DNA of 64,000 bases from CAYQQJ01 sp964419935 (lineage in GTDB: Bacteria; Pseudomonadota; Gammaproteobacteria; Pseudomonadales; Cellvibrionaceae): the NCBI GenBank assembly GCA_964419935.1, contig CAYQQJ010000007.1, positions 69,211 to 133,210 of the forward strand, in the 5' to 3' direction. The first letter of the stretch is position 1. Every line of letters begins with the position of its first letter. Below, piece by piece: positions 43,896 to 52,191 of this stretch. The notes below the pieces were generated by a model. That model worked only from the letters and a program-made list of their open reading frames with translations, was not told where the DNA came from and searched no databases. Made by a program: the position numbers and the translations under genes.

Positions 43896-44777
43896 GTGAG
43901 AAAAGGAATCATACTGGCGGGGGGAAGCGGAACGCGTCTCTACCCCTTGACCATGGTTGTCAGCAAACAGCTTATGCCCGTATATGATAAGCCGATGATC
44001 TACTACCCACTTGCAACCTTGATGCAGGCGGGCATACGCGAGGTGCTCGTTATCAGCACACCGGACGAGTTGCCACGCTTTCAGGAACTGCTCGGAACCG
44101 GCAGTCAATGGGGCATCAATATAGACTATGCGGTTCAACCTGCGCCGGAAGGTCTGGCACAGGCGTTTATCATCGGCCGGGAGTTTCTCGACGGCAATCC
44201 CGCCGTACTGGTACTTGGTGACAATCTTTTCTATGGCCACGAGCTGGTGAAATCCCTGCGCCAGGCCAACCAGCGGTTGCAAGGGGCGACCGTGTTCGGT
44301 TACCACGTGTCCAACCCTCAGGCCTACGGGGTCGTTGAGTTCGACGCTGAGGGCAAGGTGCTATCCATTGAAGAAAAGCCGGCTAAACCCAAGTCCAATT
44401 ACGCGGTGCCCGGCATTTATTTTTTCGATGAAAAGGTGGTGGAATATGCTGCATCTGTGAAACCTTCCGCCCGCGGCGAGCTGGAAATTACTGAAGTCAT
44501 TGAGCGTTATCTGCAGGCAGGAGAGCTTTGCGTCGAGGTCATGGGGCGAGGCAGTGCCTGGCTTGATACGGGGACGCACGACAGCCTGCTGGATGCGGCG
44601 CAGTTCATTGCCACGCTGGAAAAACGCCAGGGGCTCAAGGTCAACTGTCCTGAAGAAGTCGCCTATCGCTATGGGTTTATTGACGCTGCGCAGTTGCGGG
44701 ATCTGGCTGCACCATTGAAAAAGAGTGGTTACGGTGAATATCTAATGGGGTTGTTGGAAACCCGGGTGTTCGCATGA
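43896..44777 (+). CDS. rmlA: Glucose-1-phosphate thymidylyltransferase
   Basis: A 293-residue enzyme making dTDP-glucose from glucose 1-phosphate and dTTP, the first step of dTDP-L-rhamnose synthesis. The motif GIILAGGSGTRLYPLT, YDKPMIYYPL and LVLGDNLFYGH are intact. The start is GTG at 43896: the encoded VRKGIILAGG is the family N-terminus and AAGGTG lies 7 bases upstream. An ORF from 43719 overlaps the upstream gene and is not the start. It overlaps rmlC by four bases. Confidence 0.97.
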   Translation: MRKGIILAGGSGTRLYPLTMVVSKQLMPVYDKPMIYYPLATLMQAGIREVLVISTPDELPRFQELLGTGSQWGINIDYAVQPAPEGLAQAFIIGREFLDGNPAVLVLGDNLFYGHELVKSLRQANQRLQGATVFGYHVSNPQAYGVVEFDAEGKVLSIEEKPAKPKSNYAVPGIYFFDEKVVEYAASVKPSARGELEITEVIERYLQAGELCVEVMGRGSAWLDTGTHDSLLDAAQFIATLEKRQGLKVNCPEEVAYRYGFIDAAQLRDLAAPLKKSGYGEYLMGLLETRVFA

Positions 44778-45322
44778 TCTTTGAAAGTACGACCATTGCT
44801 GATGTGAAATTAATCAGCCCCCAGGTGCTCGGTGACGAGCGCGGATTTTTCATGGAAACTTTCCGCGAAAGCGAGTTCACTCGCCACTGTGGGGCTCGAG
44901 ACTTCGTTCAGGAAAACCACAGCTTGTCCCGGCACGGCATTCTGCGCGGTTTGCACTATCAGATTCAGCAGCCACAGGGGAAGCTGGTTCGCGTTGTACA
45001 GGGAAAGGTCTTCGATGTTGCGGTGGATTTGCGCCGCAGTTCATCGACCTTTGGCCACTGGTTTGGTGTCGAACTCTCGGCGGAAAACAAACTTCAGCTC
45101 TGGGTTCCGGAAGGCTTTGCCCATGGCTTTTACGTCATGAGTGACACAGCGGAATTTGTTTACAAGTGTACCGCTTACTATGCGCCAGAGCATGAGCGAT
45201 GCCTGCATTGGAATGATGCGGAACTCGCGATTGAATGGCCGCTGGAAGTTGATCGACAACCGCAGGTATCTGACAAGGATGCTGCTGGGTGCGCATGGGC
45301 GCAGGCCGAAAAATTTGCCTGA
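44774..45322 (+). CDS. rmlC: dTDP-4-dehydrorhamnose 3,5-epimerase
   Basis: A 182-residue cupin enzyme performing the double epimerisation in dTDP-L-rhamnose synthesis. Motifs are ERGFFMETFRESEF, FVQENHSLSRHGILRGLHYQ with the catalytic His, and VPEGFAHGFYVMSD with the second His/Tyr region. Length is normal. Its ATG overlaps the rmlA stop (ATGA), indicating translational coupling. Confidence 0.97.
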   Translation: MIFESTTIADVKLISPQVLGDERGFFMETFRESEFTRHCGARDFVQENHSLSRHGILRGLHYQIQQPQGKLVRVVQGKVFDVAVDLRRSSSTFGHWFGVELSAENKLQLWVPEGFAHGFYVMSDTAEFVYKCTAYYAPEHERCLHWNDAELAIEWPLEVDRQPQVSDKDAAGCAWAQAEKFA

Positions 45323-45396
45323 GAACGCCAGCGGTCACTGAATCTTTAACTGAGTTACTTCGAACTACTACCTGAATGGAAAGCTGGGATGACTCC

Positions 45397-46257
45397 ATGA
45401 AACTGATGATCACGGGAGGAGGAGGGCAGCTGGCGTGGGAGCTTGAACGTTCCGCACCGGCGAATGCGGAGGTCACTTGCCTGGCACGAGCAGACCTCGA
45501 TATTACGGATCGCGATGCGGTATTAGCCAAATTTGCCGAGTTGAAACCTCACACTGTGATCAATGCGGCTGCTTACACGGCGGTGGATAAAGCCGAGTCT
45601 GAGTCCGAGCGGGCCATGGCCGTCAATGGTCAGGCGGTGGGCTACCTGGCGGAAGCGTGCAGCACTCACAAGAGTTACCTGTTGCAGCTCTCCACGGATT
45701 TTGTTTTTGATGGTCGCAGCAATCAACCTTACGCTCCGGCTGACAAGGTGAATCCTCTTAATGTCTACGGCGCGACCAAGCTCGCGGGCGAACGGGCTCT
45801 GGCCAAACACATGCAGGGGAATTGGTGTGTGCTCCGCACCTCCTGGGTTCACTCTGCTCACGGCGGCAACTTTGTCAAAACCATGTTGCGCCTGATGACC
45901 GAAAAACCGGCTCTGACCATTGTCAGTGATCAAATCGGCACGCCTACCTGGGCTGCAGGTCTTGCAGAGGTTTGCTGGCAAATGGCCGAGCATCGAGTCG
46001 AAGGCAAATTCCACTGGAGCGACAGCGGTGTGGCCAGCTGGTATGACTTTGCCATCGCCATTCAGCTGTTGGGCCTGCAAAAAGGTTTGTTGAACAGTGC
46101 CATTCCCATTATTCCGGTGCGTACCACTCAATATCCCACCGCAGCGCAGCGGCCCCCATTCAGCGTGTTGGACAAATCCCAATTACTCGATGCGCTGCCC
46201 ACACTCAAACCCAAGCATTGGTTGTTGCAACTTTCCCGAATGCTTGACGAACTATAA
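45397..46257 (+). CDS. rmlD: dTDP-4-dehydrorhamnose reductase
   Basis: A 286-residue NAD(P)H-dependent reductase completing dTDP-L-rhamnose. N-terminal MITGGGGQLAWELER (GxxGQLG-type motif), DITDRDAV, VINAAAYTAVDKAE, STDFVFDG, NVYGATKLAGE (Tyr and Lys of the active site), and GTPTWAAGLAE. Length is normal. The ATG at 45397 follows GGGA. An in-frame ATG at 45376 has a weaker context. Confidence 0.96.
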   Translation: MKLMITGGGGQLAWELERSAPANAEVTCLARADLDITDRDAVLAKFAELKPHTVINAAAYTAVDKAESESERAMAVNGQAVGYLAEACSTHKSYLLQLSTDFVFDGRSNQPYAPADKVNPLNVYGATKLAGERALAKHMQGNWCVLRTSWVHSAHGGNFVKTMLRLMTEKPALTIVSDQIGTPTWAAGLAEVCWQMAEHRVEGKFHWSDSGVASWYDFAIAIQLLGLQKGLLNSAIPIIPVRTTQYPTAAQRPPFSVLDKSQLLDALPTLKPKHWLLQLSRMLDEL

Positions 46258-46283
46258 AGAGCGAAATTCTGACGAGGTATTTC

Positions 46284-47414
46284 ATGGCCAATACACTCCT
46301 GGTAACCGGGGGAGCTGGTTTTATCGGCGCCAATTTTATTCATTACTGGATGGACACGCACCCGCAGGACCGCATCGTCGCGCTTGACGCGCTCACCTAT
46401 GCGGGCAATCCTGCGAGTCTGGACAGCGTTAGCGGGTCGCCCAATTTCAGGTTTGTTCATGGAAACATTCTGGACCAGTCTCTGGTGGAAAACCTGCTCA
46501 GAAGTGAACAGATCAACTGGCTGGTCAACTTCGCCGCCGAGTCTCACGTCGACCGATCCATCAGCGGACCCGATGCATTTCTTGAAACCAACATTCTCGG
46601 GACCCACGCTCTGCTCAAGGCAGCCAAACAGGTTTGGCTGGACGAAGGTCTGTTAAAGGGCGAACACCGCTTTCACCATGTTTCTACTGACGAAGTCTAC
46701 GGAACGCTGCAGCCGGGGGAGGCGCCCTTCAGTGAAACAACTGCCTATCAGCCGAACTCACCCTATTCGGCGAGCAAGGCGGCGTCGGATCATTTGGTGC
46801 GCGCTTACCATCACACCTATGGTCTCAAGGTTACCACCTCCAATTGCTCCAACAATTACGGTCCCTTTCATTTTCCGGAAAAACTGATCCCGTTGGTCAT
46901 CATCAATATTCTGCAGAACAAGACCTTGCCGATATATGGCGATGGTCGGCAGGTGCGGGACTGGCTTTATGTAACCGATCATGCTCGGGGTGTAGATATG
47001 GTGCTGCACAAGGGAGTGCCAGGCGAAAATTACAATATCGGCGGTAATAACGAGTGGACGAATATTGAAATTGTTACCTTGATTTGCACGCGCATGAACG
47101 CCTTGTTTGCGTCGGACGCGACCTTGAAAGCTCGCTTTCCGGAAGCGGTGAGTGCGATTGCCGGTTGCGCGGAAAAACTCATTCAGCATGTACGAGACCG
47201 ACCAGGACATGATCGACGATACGCAATAGACCCCGCTAGAGCTCGCGCTCAGTTGGGGTACGCACCTCATGAATCTTTTGATTCCGGCATTGATAAAACC
47301 ATCCGCTGGTACCTGAACAACGAGACCTGGTGGCAGTCGATTCTCAATGGTCATTATCGCGAATGGGTGGCGTCACACTACCATTCAACACCCGAACTTT
47401 CTCATGCGGATTAG
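46284..47414 (+). CDS. rmlB: dTDP-glucose 4,6-dehydratase
   Basis: A 376-residue extended SDR that dehydrates dTDP-glucose to the 4-keto-6-deoxy sugar. GGAGFIGANFIHYW binds NAD. HVSTDEVYGTL carries the catalytic Asp/Glu, YSASKAASDHLVRAY the Tyr/Lys, and TNCSNNYGPFHFPEKLIP-type sequence (here TSNCSNNYGPFHFP) is intact. Gene order A-C-D-B differs from the common rmlBDAC. With the other three genes it indicates that the polymer contains L-rhamnose or another dTDP-6-deoxyhexose. Confidence 0.97.
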   Translation: MANTLLVTGGAGFIGANFIHYWMDTHPQDRIVALDALTYAGNPASLDSVSGSPNFRFVHGNILDQSLVENLLRSEQINWLVNFAAESHVDRSISGPDAFLETNILGTHALLKAAKQVWLDEGLLKGEHRFHHVSTDEVYGTLQPGEAPFSETTAYQPNSPYSASKAASDHLVRAYHHTYGLKVTTSNCSNNYGPFHFPEKLIPLVIINILQNKTLPIYGDGRQVRDWLYVTDHARGVDMVLHKGVPGENYNIGGNNEWTNIEIVTLICTRMNALFASDATLKARFPEAVSAIAGCAEKLIQHVRDRPGHDRRYAIDPARARAQLGYAPHESFDSGIDKTIRWYLNNETWWQSILNGHYREWVASHYHSTPELSHAD

Positions 47415-47724
47415 CTGGCATGATTACTGCAAACCCTCCAGGCCTAAGCGAGAATCAGGGTCATACAGCACCCCATCAAGGAATGATGACGATTCAAAAA
47501 AACGGCTTCAGGCCGAAAAATGGCAGAAATTTCTGAGGCTTCGACAGCCCTTGTTTCAGGGTACTGTTCTACGGCAATAAAAGATCAGAATACGCAATGT
47601 GACATGGCCAAAACCATGCTGTGTCACAGTCAATAGACCCATGTTTTAGCGGACTTCAGGCATTTGTATATTCTTCAAAGCGACTGAATCCGCCAGCTAA
47701 ACTTCATCAATTCGGGGATCACTA
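47415..47724. other. Gap between rmlB and the export genes
   Basis: About 310 bases with several short hairpins: CGGC-TTCAG-GCCG near 47502, GGCT-TCGAC-AGCC near 47539 and CCCT-TGTTTC-AGGG near 47551. An inverted repeat at 47598-47628 is listed separately. It probably contains a second promoter for the export and assembly genes. No ORF is supported. Confidence 0.5.
47598..47628. promoter_or_regulatory. Inverted repeat upstream of the export genes, operator candidate
   Basis: TGTGACA (47598-47604) and TGTCACA (47622-47628), with an inner CATGG/CCATG pair (47603-47607 and 47614-47618). The spacing does not fit a CRP site. It lies about 100 bases upstream of the Wza-like gene and could be an operator or an RNA hairpin. 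Confidence 0.35.
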
Positions 47725-48339
47725 ATGCGATACACAAGTGGCGCTTTCGGCCTGATTTTACTGTTCGTACTTTGGGGGTGTTCAAGCTCTGGCGCAAAGA
47801 ATATACCGGACGCCTCTGATAGCAGTCTGAGCGAATCCTATACCATTGGCGTCGGTGATGAGCTGCGTATAAACGTCTGGAAAAACCCGGAACTTTCGGT
47901 GGACGTGCCTGTGCGACCCGATGGCAAGATATCCATTCCACTGATCGGCGACATCTCTGCTGCGGGACGAACCGCCCCTGAGCTCGCAGATGAGTTGACC
48001 AAGGGTTTGAAAAGCTACATTCGCAGCCCCCAAGTGACCGTGATCGTTGCCAGCGCAGGCAGTGTTGACTACCAAAGACGCGTGCGGATAACCGGGGCGG
48101 TCGAAACACCCATATCCATTCCCCACCGCGATGGCATGACCGTACTCGATCTCGTTCTGGAAGCCGGCGGGCCGACCGAATTTGCAGCGCCAAGTCGCGC
48201 CAAACTCTACCGCAGAGTTGATGGGGAAATGAAAGTCTACTCTGTCAATCTCGATGATTTGTTACTCAAAGGCGAGCTTGAATCGAACTATCAGTTGGCG
48301 CCATCGGACATCATCACCGTTCCTGAAAGAATGCTTTAA
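47725..48339 (+). CDS. Wza-like polysaccharide export lipoprotein
   Basis: A 204-residue outer-membrane lipoprotein (lipobox LWGC, Cys19). It has a Poly_export domain (YTIGVGDELRINVWKNPELS, VRPDGKISIPLIGDISAAG) and one SLBB domain (RVRITGAVETPISIPHRDGM, VLDLVLEAGG). Its length and single SLBB domain match the short export proteins of EpsE/exosortase-associated loci rather than full-length Wza (about 380 residues). It would form the export channel with the barrel protein encoded downstream. The chain-length gene follows after 14 bases. Confidence 0.9.
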   Translation: MRYTSGAFGLILLFVLWGCSSSGAKNIPDASDSSLSESYTIGVGDELRINVWKNPELSVDVPVRPDGKISIPLIGDISAAGRTAPELADELTKGLKSYIRSPQVTVIVASAGSVDYQRRVRITGAVETPISIPHRDGMTVLDLVLEAGGPTEFAAPSRAKLYRRVDGEMKVYSVNLDDLLLKGELESNYQLAPSDIITVPERML

Positions 48340-48353
48340 GGGGTTGACGAATT

Positions 48354-49868
48354 ATGGATATGGAATATTACAAAGAAATGCTGACGGCGGTACGGCGGGA
48401 ATTTTCCCGATACCGAGCACTGTGCGCGCTGCTGTTCGCCATCGTTCTAATTGGTGTAGTTACCGCCGGTATGTTTTGGCCAAAGGCTTATGAATCCAAT
48501 GCGCTCGTTTATATCGACTCGGCCAACGTTATCGAGCCGCTGTTGGAGGACCGAACCAACGTGCGCAATGTGGACCGGGCGGCACAGGCCCAGAAGCTGA
48601 TATACACCCGCAGCGTGTTGACAGGCGCTGCGCGCAAGACCGGGTTGTTGGATGACAATTCCACACCTGAACATATCGAGCAGGTAGTCATGAAATTGCG
48701 CAACAGCTTGACAGTGGAAGCGGAAACCGAAAACTTCTTCCGTGTGACCCTTTGGGATTCCAGCGCCAAACGATCCTATGAGGTGCTTAATGCCGTACTG
48801 GAGACCTTCATTGGCAACCGGGCCGCGGCCAAACAGAGCGACAGCAGCAACGCTTACAGCTTTATCAATGCGCAGGTTCAACTGTACAAGAGCCAGCTGG
48901 ATGAGGCTGCGCGAAAGCTCAAGCAGAACAAGGAAAATAGTCCTGACGTCACCGAAGAGGCGGTAAAGGAACGTCTTGCCCAGCTGACAATGGAAATTCA
49001 GGATCTGGAAATCACGGTACGGGAAACAGAATCGAAGATTGCCACAACCCGGAGACTGCTGAGCGACGAGAATCGGTTTCTTAACAGTCAGTCTCAGGTT
49101 TCTCTGTTGCAGCAGCGCCGCCTGGCGTTGATGAATCAATTGAACGAGTTGAGATTGTCCTATCAGGAGTCTTACCCGGATATCGTGTCCATCAAAGGTC
49201 AATTGGCGGAGGTGGAAGCGGCGCTTGCCGCAAAAGATCCCGCCGCGCAGCTCGACGTTTCTCCTGGTCTGACTGGCGAGGCGCTGTACGAGGACTTGCG
49301 CAAGCAACTGTCCATTGCCGAAGTGAATGTCAAGGCTCAGAAGCAACGTCTGGAATCCTTGAAAGAACTGCGTCTGGAAGAATCGCGACGCGCGGACAAG
49401 GTGGCAGAGAACAAGGCGCTGCTGGCGGAGCTGACCCGTGACTATAATGTCATCGTCAAGGTCTATGAAGAACTCCTCAGTCGACAGGAAAGTGCGAAAT
49501 TGTCCGTTGCCATCAACAAAAATACCGGTGGCGAGAATTATAAAATTGTTGAACATCCCGTGTACCCGCTGGAGCCCGGTGGGCCCCAGTTCATTCATTT
49601 CGCCATGGCGGCCCCACTTTTAGGCCTCGGTGCTCCATTTGGACTCCTGCTGGCTTTTATCATGGCAGACCCACGTATTCGTTCTGTGACAACCCTGGTG
49701 CAGAGCATTCCGGCTGAGCTGGAACTCATGGGTGTCATACCGCACTTCAATTCTCCGGCAGAAACTCGCGCCGCCCGCGCAGAGATAGCAATGCTGGCCA
49801 TGTTTTGCCTCGTGGTTTTAGTGGGTTATGGGTTTATGGTCTACGCCGGAATCACCGGACTTGTTTAG
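48354..49868 (+). CDS. Wzz/EpsF-like chain-length determinant protein
   Basis: A 504-residue polysaccharide co-polymerase. One membrane span lies at ~22-42 (ALLFAIVLIGVVTAGMFW). A large periplasmic part follows, with the Wzz domain (SNALVYIDSANVIEPLLE) and a long coiled coil at ~170-390. Spans near the C-terminus, including ~475-500 (IAMLAMFCLVVLVGYGFMVY), complete the protein. No kinase domain is fused. The order export protein, chain-length protein, BY-kinase-like ATPase is typical of exosortase-associated EPS loci. AAGGGG precedes the ATG. The next gene starts 9 bases downstream. Confidence 0.92.
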   Translation: MDMEYYKEMLTAVRREFSRYRALCALLFAIVLIGVVTAGMFWPKAYESNALVYIDSANVIEPLLEDRTNVRNVDRAAQAQKLIYTRSVLTGAARKTGLLDDNSTPEHIEQVVMKLRNSLTVEAETENFFRVTLWDSSAKRSYEVLNAVLETFIGNRAAAKQSDSSNAYSFINAQVQLYKSQLDEAARKLKQNKENSPDVTEEAVKERLAQLTMEIQDLEITVRETESKIATTRRLLSDENRFLNSQSQVSLLQQRRLALMNQLNELRLSYQESYPDIVSIKGQLAEVEAALAAKDPAAQLDVSPGLTGEALYEDLRKQLSIAEVNVKAQKQRLESLKELRLEESRRADKVAENKALLAELTRDYNVIVKVYEELLSRQESAKLSVAINKNTGGENYKIVEHPVYPLEPGGPQFIHFAMAAPLLGLGAPFGLLLAFIMADPRIRSVTTLVQSIPAELELMGVIPHFNSPAETRAARAEIAMLAMFCLVVLVGYGFMVYAGITGLV

Positions 49869-49877
49869 GAGTATCAG

Positions 49878-50663
49878 ATGACTGAGAACATGAAAAAGCC
49901 AAAGTCGGTTGTCACGAGACTGGAAGATACTTGGCCCGGAACCACATCGGATCAACGGGAACTGGTGGTTGCTGAAGTCAATCGCGGCATCAGCCGTATG
50001 GCGCTTCCGCGTCGCTGGACACAAAAAGAGCTACGCCAGAAGAAGCTGATCTACGTGGGTATGGAGCAGCGGGAGGTGCTGAATGCCTTCCGTCAATTAC
50101 GCACCCAACTGATGCAAAAAAGACGATCAGACAATATTACAGTGATGATGGCTGCAGCGGGCAATGGCGAGGGGGCCTGCGCATTGAATGCCATTAATCT
50201 GGCCGCAGCTTTCGCCCTTGATCCACAAAAGACGGCGCTGTATGTGGATTGCAATCCCTATCAGCCTTCGGCTGAAAAATTCATGCTCGGACGGCCACGT
50301 TACGGCGTGACGGATTATCTGGATCAGCCCGACCTGCCATTGGAACGTATTATCTATCCCACGGGTGTTGATCGCTTGCGCATTATTCCTATCGGGATGG
50401 CAGCCATGGCCGCGGCCGAACAGTTTCACTCGGTTCGTATGCAGACGCTTATTGCCGAACTCAAGCAGCGTTACCGGGACAGGTTTATCATCATTAATGC
50501 GCCTTCGCTGACCACCTCATCGGAGTCTCAGGTCATCGCGCAATATTGCGATATGACGGTGCTGGTCGCACCTTACGGCAAGGTGAAACCGATCGAAATC
50601 GACACCGCCTACCAAGCCATCGATAAGCACCGCCTTGCAGGAATGATATACAGCTACCTATGA
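49878..50663 (+). CDS. BY-kinase-like ATPase with degenerate nucleotide-binding motifs
   Basis: A 261-residue protein at the position normally held by the tyrosine autokinase or CpsD/EpsG-type ATPase of EPS systems. The fold is recognisable, but the P-loop reads AAGNGEGAC where GEGKT or GEGKS is expected: residue 100 is Ala instead of Lys and residue 101 Cys instead of Thr/Ser. The Walker B-type strand reads FIIINAPS with Asn207 in place of Asp, while Asp124 of LYVDCNPYQPS is kept. There is no C-terminal tyrosine cluster. It is probably a non-catalytic partner of the chain-length protein. Its stop overlaps the next ATG (ATGA). Confidence 0.85.
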   Translation: MTENMKKPKSVVTRLEDTWPGTTSDQRELVVAEVNRGISRMALPRRWTQKELRQKKLIYVGMEQREVLNAFRQLRTQLMQKRRSDNITVMMAAAGNGEGACALNAINLAAAFALDPQKTALYVDCNPYQPSAEKFMLGRPRYGVTDYLDQPDLPLERIIYPTGVDRLRIIPIGMAAMAAAEQFHSVRMQTLIAELKQRYRDRFIIINAPSLTTSSESQVIAQYCDMTVLVAPYGKVKPIEIDTAYQAIDKHRLAGMIYSYL

Positions 50664-51997
50664 AAAAATCCCAACTGATTACATACCTCTGGTTGAGCGT
50701 GGGGCTGCTGGCTGCGGCTCCGCAATATTCTCTGGCGCAAACTCATCCTGACGAAGAAGAGGAGGAGCAAAGCGTATGGTGGGCGGGTGCGCTTTATGTC
50801 GAGTCCGTTCTGGTGGATAACGCGCTGCGCACCTCCGATGAAAGCCGCAAGATAGAAGAGGTGCAGCTTGAATACGGTGCCGACATACAGGCCGGCATAG
50901 ATCGGGAATTGATCGCGTTGTCAGCTGACTATAATTTTGCCCAAAACGAGTATTCGGAAGACTCACAGGACAGCCGGTTTACCCGCACGGGCCAGTCAGA
51001 ACTGGTACTGGGTTCGGATACCACGTTCTATCAATTAAACGTCAGTCATTCCACGCAACGGTTCCTGGCTGACCCCGCGGGTCCCGCTATATTGGCAAAC
51101 ACAGATCAGCGTGACGTGCTTGCGGCGTCGCCACTGTTACGACTCCAGCCAGGTTCAGGCAATCGCATCGCCGTGATTGGCCACTACGCACAGATCGGTT
51201 ACAAGGAAACGGATCTGAACGATAGTGAGCGAACCGGCTTCGGGGTTAGTTGGCTTAGAGACATGTCGCCGGTGCACACCCTCGGCGTGAACTACATGGA
51301 AAACGATATCACTTACGATATCAACAGTAGTGGCGACTACACCTATCGTCGCGCGGCACTCGAATTTCATTCTGAACTTCGCCGATTGAAATATGCAATT
51401 CAAGTGGGCGCCAACGAGGTTGAGCCGGTGAATGGCCAGATCGTTGATGGCCTTTACTACGACCTGAACATTCTGCACGGCAGCCACCGCAACACCTGGA
51501 CACTGACGGCGCAGCAGATGATTACCGATACGTCCTTAGGCAATGCCAACAATCCCTTTTTCTCGAAAGGTATCACATCGGACGCGTCCAGTATCGTGCA
51601 GGACCAACTGGAGCGAACCAGCTTCGGGTTTGCCTGGCGATCAGATTTTTTCTGTTTCCGGTGTGATGTCACCCTGCGGGCGGGGTATGAGGAAGAGGTT
51701 TATTTTAATGTGGTTACAGAGAACAAGACTGAGTATTTTGCCGGCGTGGGGTTGAATTACCGTTTGCGGCCTACTGCCAATGTTGAGTTCTTTCTCGATC
51801 ACGGGAGGAAAGAATTTGCACCAGGCGGCCGCAGTTCAGATTACAGCGAGACATCGTTTGTACTTGCTCTGGACATTGAACCGGTGTTTCGGCACTTCAA
51901 TACGCGCTTCTGGTATGAACTGGAATACCGTCAGCCCGAGATGGGCAATGACTATGCGGTAAATGGCGTCGGATTGCTACTCGGTTACGTGTTCTAA
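50660..51997 (+). CDS. Outer-membrane beta-barrel protein of the EPS locus
   Basis: A 445-residue exported protein with a signal peptide ending near YSLAQ. An acidic stretch (DEEEEEQ) follows, then about 400 residues of alternating strands ending in LLLGYVF, a typical barrel C-terminus. It resembles putative beta-barrel porins placed next to export genes in exosortase-type EPS loci; no closer family was identified. It is translationally coupled to the ATPase gene. It may serve as the outer-membrane conduit that a short Wza-like protein lacks. Confidence 0.75.
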   Translation: MKKSQLITYLWLSVGLLAAAPQYSLAQTHPDEEEEEQSVWWAGALYVESVLVDNALRTSDESRKIEEVQLEYGADIQAGIDRELIALSADYNFAQNEYSEDSQDSRFTRTGQSELVLGSDTTFYQLNVSHSTQRFLADPAGPAILANTDQRDVLAASPLLRLQPGSGNRIAVIGHYAQIGYKETDLNDSERTGFGVSWLRDMSPVHTLGVNYMENDITYDINSSGDYTYRRAALEFHSELRRLKYAIQVGANEVEPVNGQIVDGLYYDLNILHGSHRNTWTLTAQQMITDTSLGNANNPFFSKGITSDASSIVQDQLERTSFGFAWRSDFFCFRCDVTLRAGYEEEVYFNVVTENKTEYFAGVGLNYRLRPTANVEFFLDHGRKEFAPGGRSSDYSETSFVLALDIEPVFRHFNTRFWYELEYRQPEMGNDYAVNGVGLLLGYVF

Positions 51998-52191
51998 CAG
52001 AACCCAAATGTCTTTCCCGATGAGGTAGGCGTTGCGGAGCGAGGTCTACCAGCCACGCCTGCTTATGTCTGTCATGTGGATGGCCACGCGGGGCGGCTGA
52101 TGTCGAGTTCATTGAGAAGTTTATCGGGAGCAGGCATAGCAGTCACCCAGTGATGGCTATGCCTCTACCCCTGAATTGGAAAATCAAATAA
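51998..52191. other. Gap between the barrel and flippase genes
   Basis: 194 bases. No ORF or strong hairpin is seen. It may contain an internal promoter for the wzx gene. Confidence 0.35.

Noticed and set aside
47430..47570. Possible c-di-GMP (GEMM-type) riboswitch before the export genes, suggested by GCAAACCCTCCAGGCCTAAGC
   Set aside because: Only one short stretch resembles the consensus; the second conserved helix and receptor sequences are missing and the hairpins are too short.
47598..47628. CRP binding site
   Set aside because: TGTGA and TCACA are separated by far more than the six bases required.
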